Assembly (NCBI GenBank): GCA_018267825.1
Contig: JAFDXR010000006.1
Location: 20,975 to 84,974, forward strand
DNA length: 64,000 nt
Direction: 5' to 3'
Source of the DNA: Bacteroidota bacterium
GTDB lineage: Bacteria; Bacteroidota; Bacteroidia; B-17B0; Aurantibacillaceae
A program made the translations under genes and the position numbers. The notes under the pieces are model-generated. The model was not told the DNA's origin. It did not search any database and saw only the letters and a list, made by a program, of their open reading frames with translations. Below are positions 62,218 to 64,000 of this stretch, one piece after another (the first letter of the stretch is position 1; the number at the start of each line of letters is the position of its first letter).

Positions 62218-62375
62218 AACTTCTCGCTATGCACTATTAAGCTCCACCTATCTACCAATTATCAGAGAGATATGCGGAATTCAGTCGTATCATAAAGATA
62301 TGCATCCGAATTAAAACAGGAGTGGGTATAATTACCTATTTTGATGCCCCGCGTTCAAAATCCCGGAAAATACCC
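62218..62375. repeat. S element copy 3, extended form
   Basis: Starts AACTTCTCGCTATGCACTAT and runs through the shared ATTAAAACAGG, GGTATAATTACC and GCCCCGCGTTC blocks to TACCC. It is more diverged than S1 and S2 in the hairpin region. On the minus strand it ends GCGAGAAG|TTGGTGGC, next to the HerA-DUF4297 module. Confidence 0.8.
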
Positions 62376-62434
62376 AGGCATTTGGGCCCAAACCTCAAAA
62401 AACGGACGCGGATGTGGTGCTGGCAGCAGCTGAG

Positions 62435-62941
62435 CTATTCCCATGTTGCGGTTAATGTGCCTATTTGCTTTGTTTCAGACGCATCGCAATGGAAAAAGTG
62501 AATTGTCAAGGAGTCGTTAGTGCTTTTTACTTCGCGACTTTGCCCATGAACCGAAATGGCAAGAAAGTCTGCGTCGTTATTAAACTTTAAACACCAATTG
62601 TCCAGATTGTTTTTGGGCTCAATATTAAAAATAAGTAAGGAGTCGTTGGTAGTTGTCCGGTACAAAGGGATAAGTCCCAGCTGAGTCGCTGTTTTACACT
62701 TGTCGAACCAAATTGTGAAATTGTCTTTGTATTTAATGGCAGAGTCGCCCGTGAAATGAAGGCTAAGCTTTTTGTCGACCCAAAAGCCTCTGTCGACCGA
62801 TTCCGATTTTGTGAACGTGCGCAACTGCTGTGAATAAAAGATGGTTCCCATTACCAACCATGATACCAAAAAGTAAAGTAAAACCAAAATGGCAAGCGTC
62901 CATACAATCGTCCTGGTTTTTGTTTTTTTGCTATCTGTCAT
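62435..62941 (-). CDS. Membrane-anchored unknown protein
   Basis: A 168-residue protein with one N-terminal membrane helix (about 12-33, VWTLAILVLLYFLVSWLVMG). A charged extracytoplasmic domain follows with several Trp and Cys (DKCKTATQLG, DNWCLKFN, FFHCDASE). No family recognised. It lies 27 bases after the acetyltransferase gene on the same strand and ends before S3. Confidence 0.6.
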   Translation of the reverse strand: MTDSKKTKTRTIVWTLAILVLLYFLVSWLVMGTIFYSQQLRTFTKSESVDRGFWVDKKLSLHFTGDSAIKYKDNFTIWFDKCKTATQLGLIPLYRTTTNDSLLIFNIEPKNNLDNWCLKFNNDADFLAISVHGQSREVKSTNDSLTIHFFHCDASETKQIGTLTATWE

Positions 62942-62968
62942 GTTGTTATATGCGCCGCTTAATTACTG

Positions 62969-63415
62969 TTAATGGTTCGGGCCTTTTGTCCAGTCATCGT
63001 ATGTCATTTCAAACTTGATTTCCTTCGGTCCGTGGGTTCCGGCTTCTGTCCAGCCTGCTTTTCTGTAAAACTGTTCTGCCCGTGTGTTAAAAGCCGTTCC
63101 TAACCAAAGCTTTTCCTTTGTCTGTGTAAAATACCAGTCCAGCATCGTTTTATGCAATTGCCGTCCAATCCCTTTTTTTTCAAATTTCGGGTCTATAAAC
63201 AATGCCCAGATGTTGTTTTCTTTCAGATCAGCAATGGCGAATCCCACAACGTGTCCGTCAATTTCACACACCCAGCCTTTTCCTCTTTTTGTAATAAATT
63301 CTTCGCAGTCCTTGTCAGTAACTAAGTTCGGATCAGACAAGGTGTTTTCTGTCACAGCATTTCTTACGATCTGAATTTGTTTTATATCATCAACGGTAGC
63401 TTCTCTGATTGTCAT
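62969..63415 (-). CDS. GNAT-family N-acetyltransferase
   Basis: A 148-residue GNAT enzyme. Motif order: TIREATVDDIKQIQIVRNAV at the N-terminus, then IDGHVVGFAIADL, the acetyl-CoA loop FIDPKFEKKGIGRQLHKTML (Q/RxxGxG/A type), and AEQFYRKAGWTEAGTH at the C-terminus. It transfers an acetyl group from acetyl-CoA to an amine; the acceptor is unknown. GNAT genes are among the commonest cargo of integron cassette arrays. It lies just after the degenerate S4 copy. Confidence 0.88.
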   Translation of the reverse strand: MTIREATVDDIKQIQIVRNAVTENTLSDPNLVTDKDCEEFITKRGKGWVCEIDGHVVGFAIADLKENNIWALFIDPKFEKKGIGRQLHKTMLDWYFTQTKEKLWLGTAFNTRAEQFYRKAGWTEAGTHGPKEIKFEMTYDDWTKGPNH

Positions 63416-63504
63416 TTTTGTTTATGTTTTATTGTGTCATATTAGCCTCACCGCTATAAGATTTCGCCTCTCCTGCTCCTTTGCTGAATAACCGAACCTT
63501 CGTC

Positions 63505-63563
63505 CATACCATAAAGATATATGTCCGAATTAAAACAGGAGTAGGTATAATTATCTGTTTTGA
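63505..63563. repeat. S element copy 4, partial
   Basis: CCATACCATAAAGATATATG, then CCGAATTAAAACAGGAGTAGGTATAATTATCTGTTTTGAT matches the second half of the S family. The first half is not recognisable, though a GCGAAATC|TTATAGCGG junction-like sequence lies next to it on the minus strand. No gene is seen in 63416-64000. Confidence 0.6.
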
Positions 63564-63684
63564 TGGCTTGGGTGGTAAAAATAAACAGATTTAAAACATC
63601 TTATTTGTACATATTTGTAATATTTAGGCGGTTTAATCTTTCGACCTGGTTTATTTTGTCACCGGTATAATGCTTACTGAGGCC

Positions 63685-64000
63685 CAGGGAATGGTTTTGT
63701 CCAGGGGAAAAATGATTGCGGCGGCGGGCAAAATGTCTATTTCCGGAAAAAAAAGGCTTACTACCGACAACAAAATGGCTTTTCTGGTTGGAAAAAAGCC
63801 TACTGCCACCGGTAAAATGGCTTTTCCAGAGGCAAAATGGCTGTTACCATCAATAAAATGTCAGTTTCAGGGGGAAAAATGGTTGCTGACACCGACAGAA
63901 TCGTTTTGTCGGGGGGAAAAATGGTTGCTGACACCTCTGCAATGGTTTTTGACACCTCCGCAATGATTTCTGACACCTCCGCAATGATTTCTGACACCTC
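63685..64000. repeat. Degenerate ~21 bp tandem repeat array, open at window end
   Basis: Units of about 21 bases, each carrying AATGG or AAAATGG, run from about 63685 to the edge and become exact at the end (GACACCTCCGCAATGATTTCT repeated). Reading frames on both strands (63670-63966 +, 63800-63997 -) come from this periodicity. The segment GAATGGTTTTGTCC is shared with the flank of S2 at 57371. Confidence 0.8.

Noticed and set aside
48502..63415. Prophage interpretation of the AT-rich region
   Set aside because: No capsid, terminase, tail, integrase or lysis genes are present; only small unknown and defence-type genes.
53344..63563. S repeats as a CRISPR array
   Set aside because: Copies are long (over 120 bp), kilobases apart and separated by genes; there are no spacers or cas genes.
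63670..63997. Repetitive peptides on both strands at the window end
   Set aside because: The 21 bp DNA period (7 codons) produces open frames on both strands; the minus frame reaches the edge, so a real gene further on cannot be excluded.
1..64000. tRNA, rRNA and insertion-sequence search
   Set aside because: No T-arm/anticodon pattern, ribosomal RNA segment or transposase-like protein was recognised by eye; a covariance search would be decisive.

Overview
The window looks like a chromosomal segment of a Bacteroidota bacterium, probably a free-living Sphingobacteriales or Chitinophagales relative. Visible reasons are three proteins ending in type IX secretion (T9SS) sorting-type domains, a PorV/PorQ-family protein, a large TonB-dependent receptor with a carboxypeptidase-like N-terminal domain, and mostly absent Shine-Dalgarno sequences. 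No tRNA, rRNA, CRISPR array, transposase or integrase was recognised.

Layout. 1-6.5 kb holds core genes on the + strand: prfB (cut by the window edge), an ArsC-family gene, doxX, uvrC and a ClC channel, with one divergent glycosyltransferase. 6.5-7.5 kb is non-coding and carries a tandem ~346 bp repeat with GC-rich palindromes. 7.5-14.7 kb is mostly on the minus strand: MarR/oxidoreductase, an envelope operon (flippase-like, GT2, OppC permease), ruvC, and greA-HIT. 13.6-22.8 kb is a three-gene outer-membrane operon (TonB receptor, 1455-residue T9SS-type protein, PorV/PorQ). 23-30.5 kb has a dCMP deaminase, a patatin-like lipase, a rifampin ADP-ribosyltransferase with a helical N-terminal extension, a T9SS cargo, and a TolC plus ABC-TMD/HlyD fusion export pair.

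30.7-36.8 kb is a six-gene operon (isocitrate dehydrogenase, two small paralogues, a DUF6671-like protein, dihydroorotase, SbtA-like bicarbonate permease) read divergently from a LysR regulator. It looks like a CO2/bicarbonate-linked regulon. 39.4-41.0 kb is a YhcG-type nuclease gene with internal palindromes. 41.4-48.4 kb is a + strand cluster: haem-binding lipoprotein, ThDP 2-oxo-acid decarboxylase, FAD amino-acid oxidase-like enzyme and a beta-1,3-glucanase-like protein. The middle two could run an amino acid to 2-oxo acid to aldehyde route.

48.5-64 kb is an AT-rich accessory region, nearly all genes on the minus strand. It is built from small unknown genes and three defence-type modules: a restriction-modification pair with an HTH-fused methyltransferase, a GHKL-ATPase/nuclease fusion, and HerA-DUF4297. 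Two repeat families (R, ~129 bp; S, ~127-158 bp) alternate along it as R-module-S three times, and short 28-30 nt sites occur between other genes. In several modules the first bases (TTRRRY-like) are complementary to the AAC box at the other end of the same module, as expected for integron gene cassettes and attC sites. The best hypothesis is an integrase-less cassette array carrying anti-phage systems, with S elements ending exactly at the attC-type G/TT point. This is the most interesting part of the window. It is inferred by eye and needs covariance-model and folding tests.
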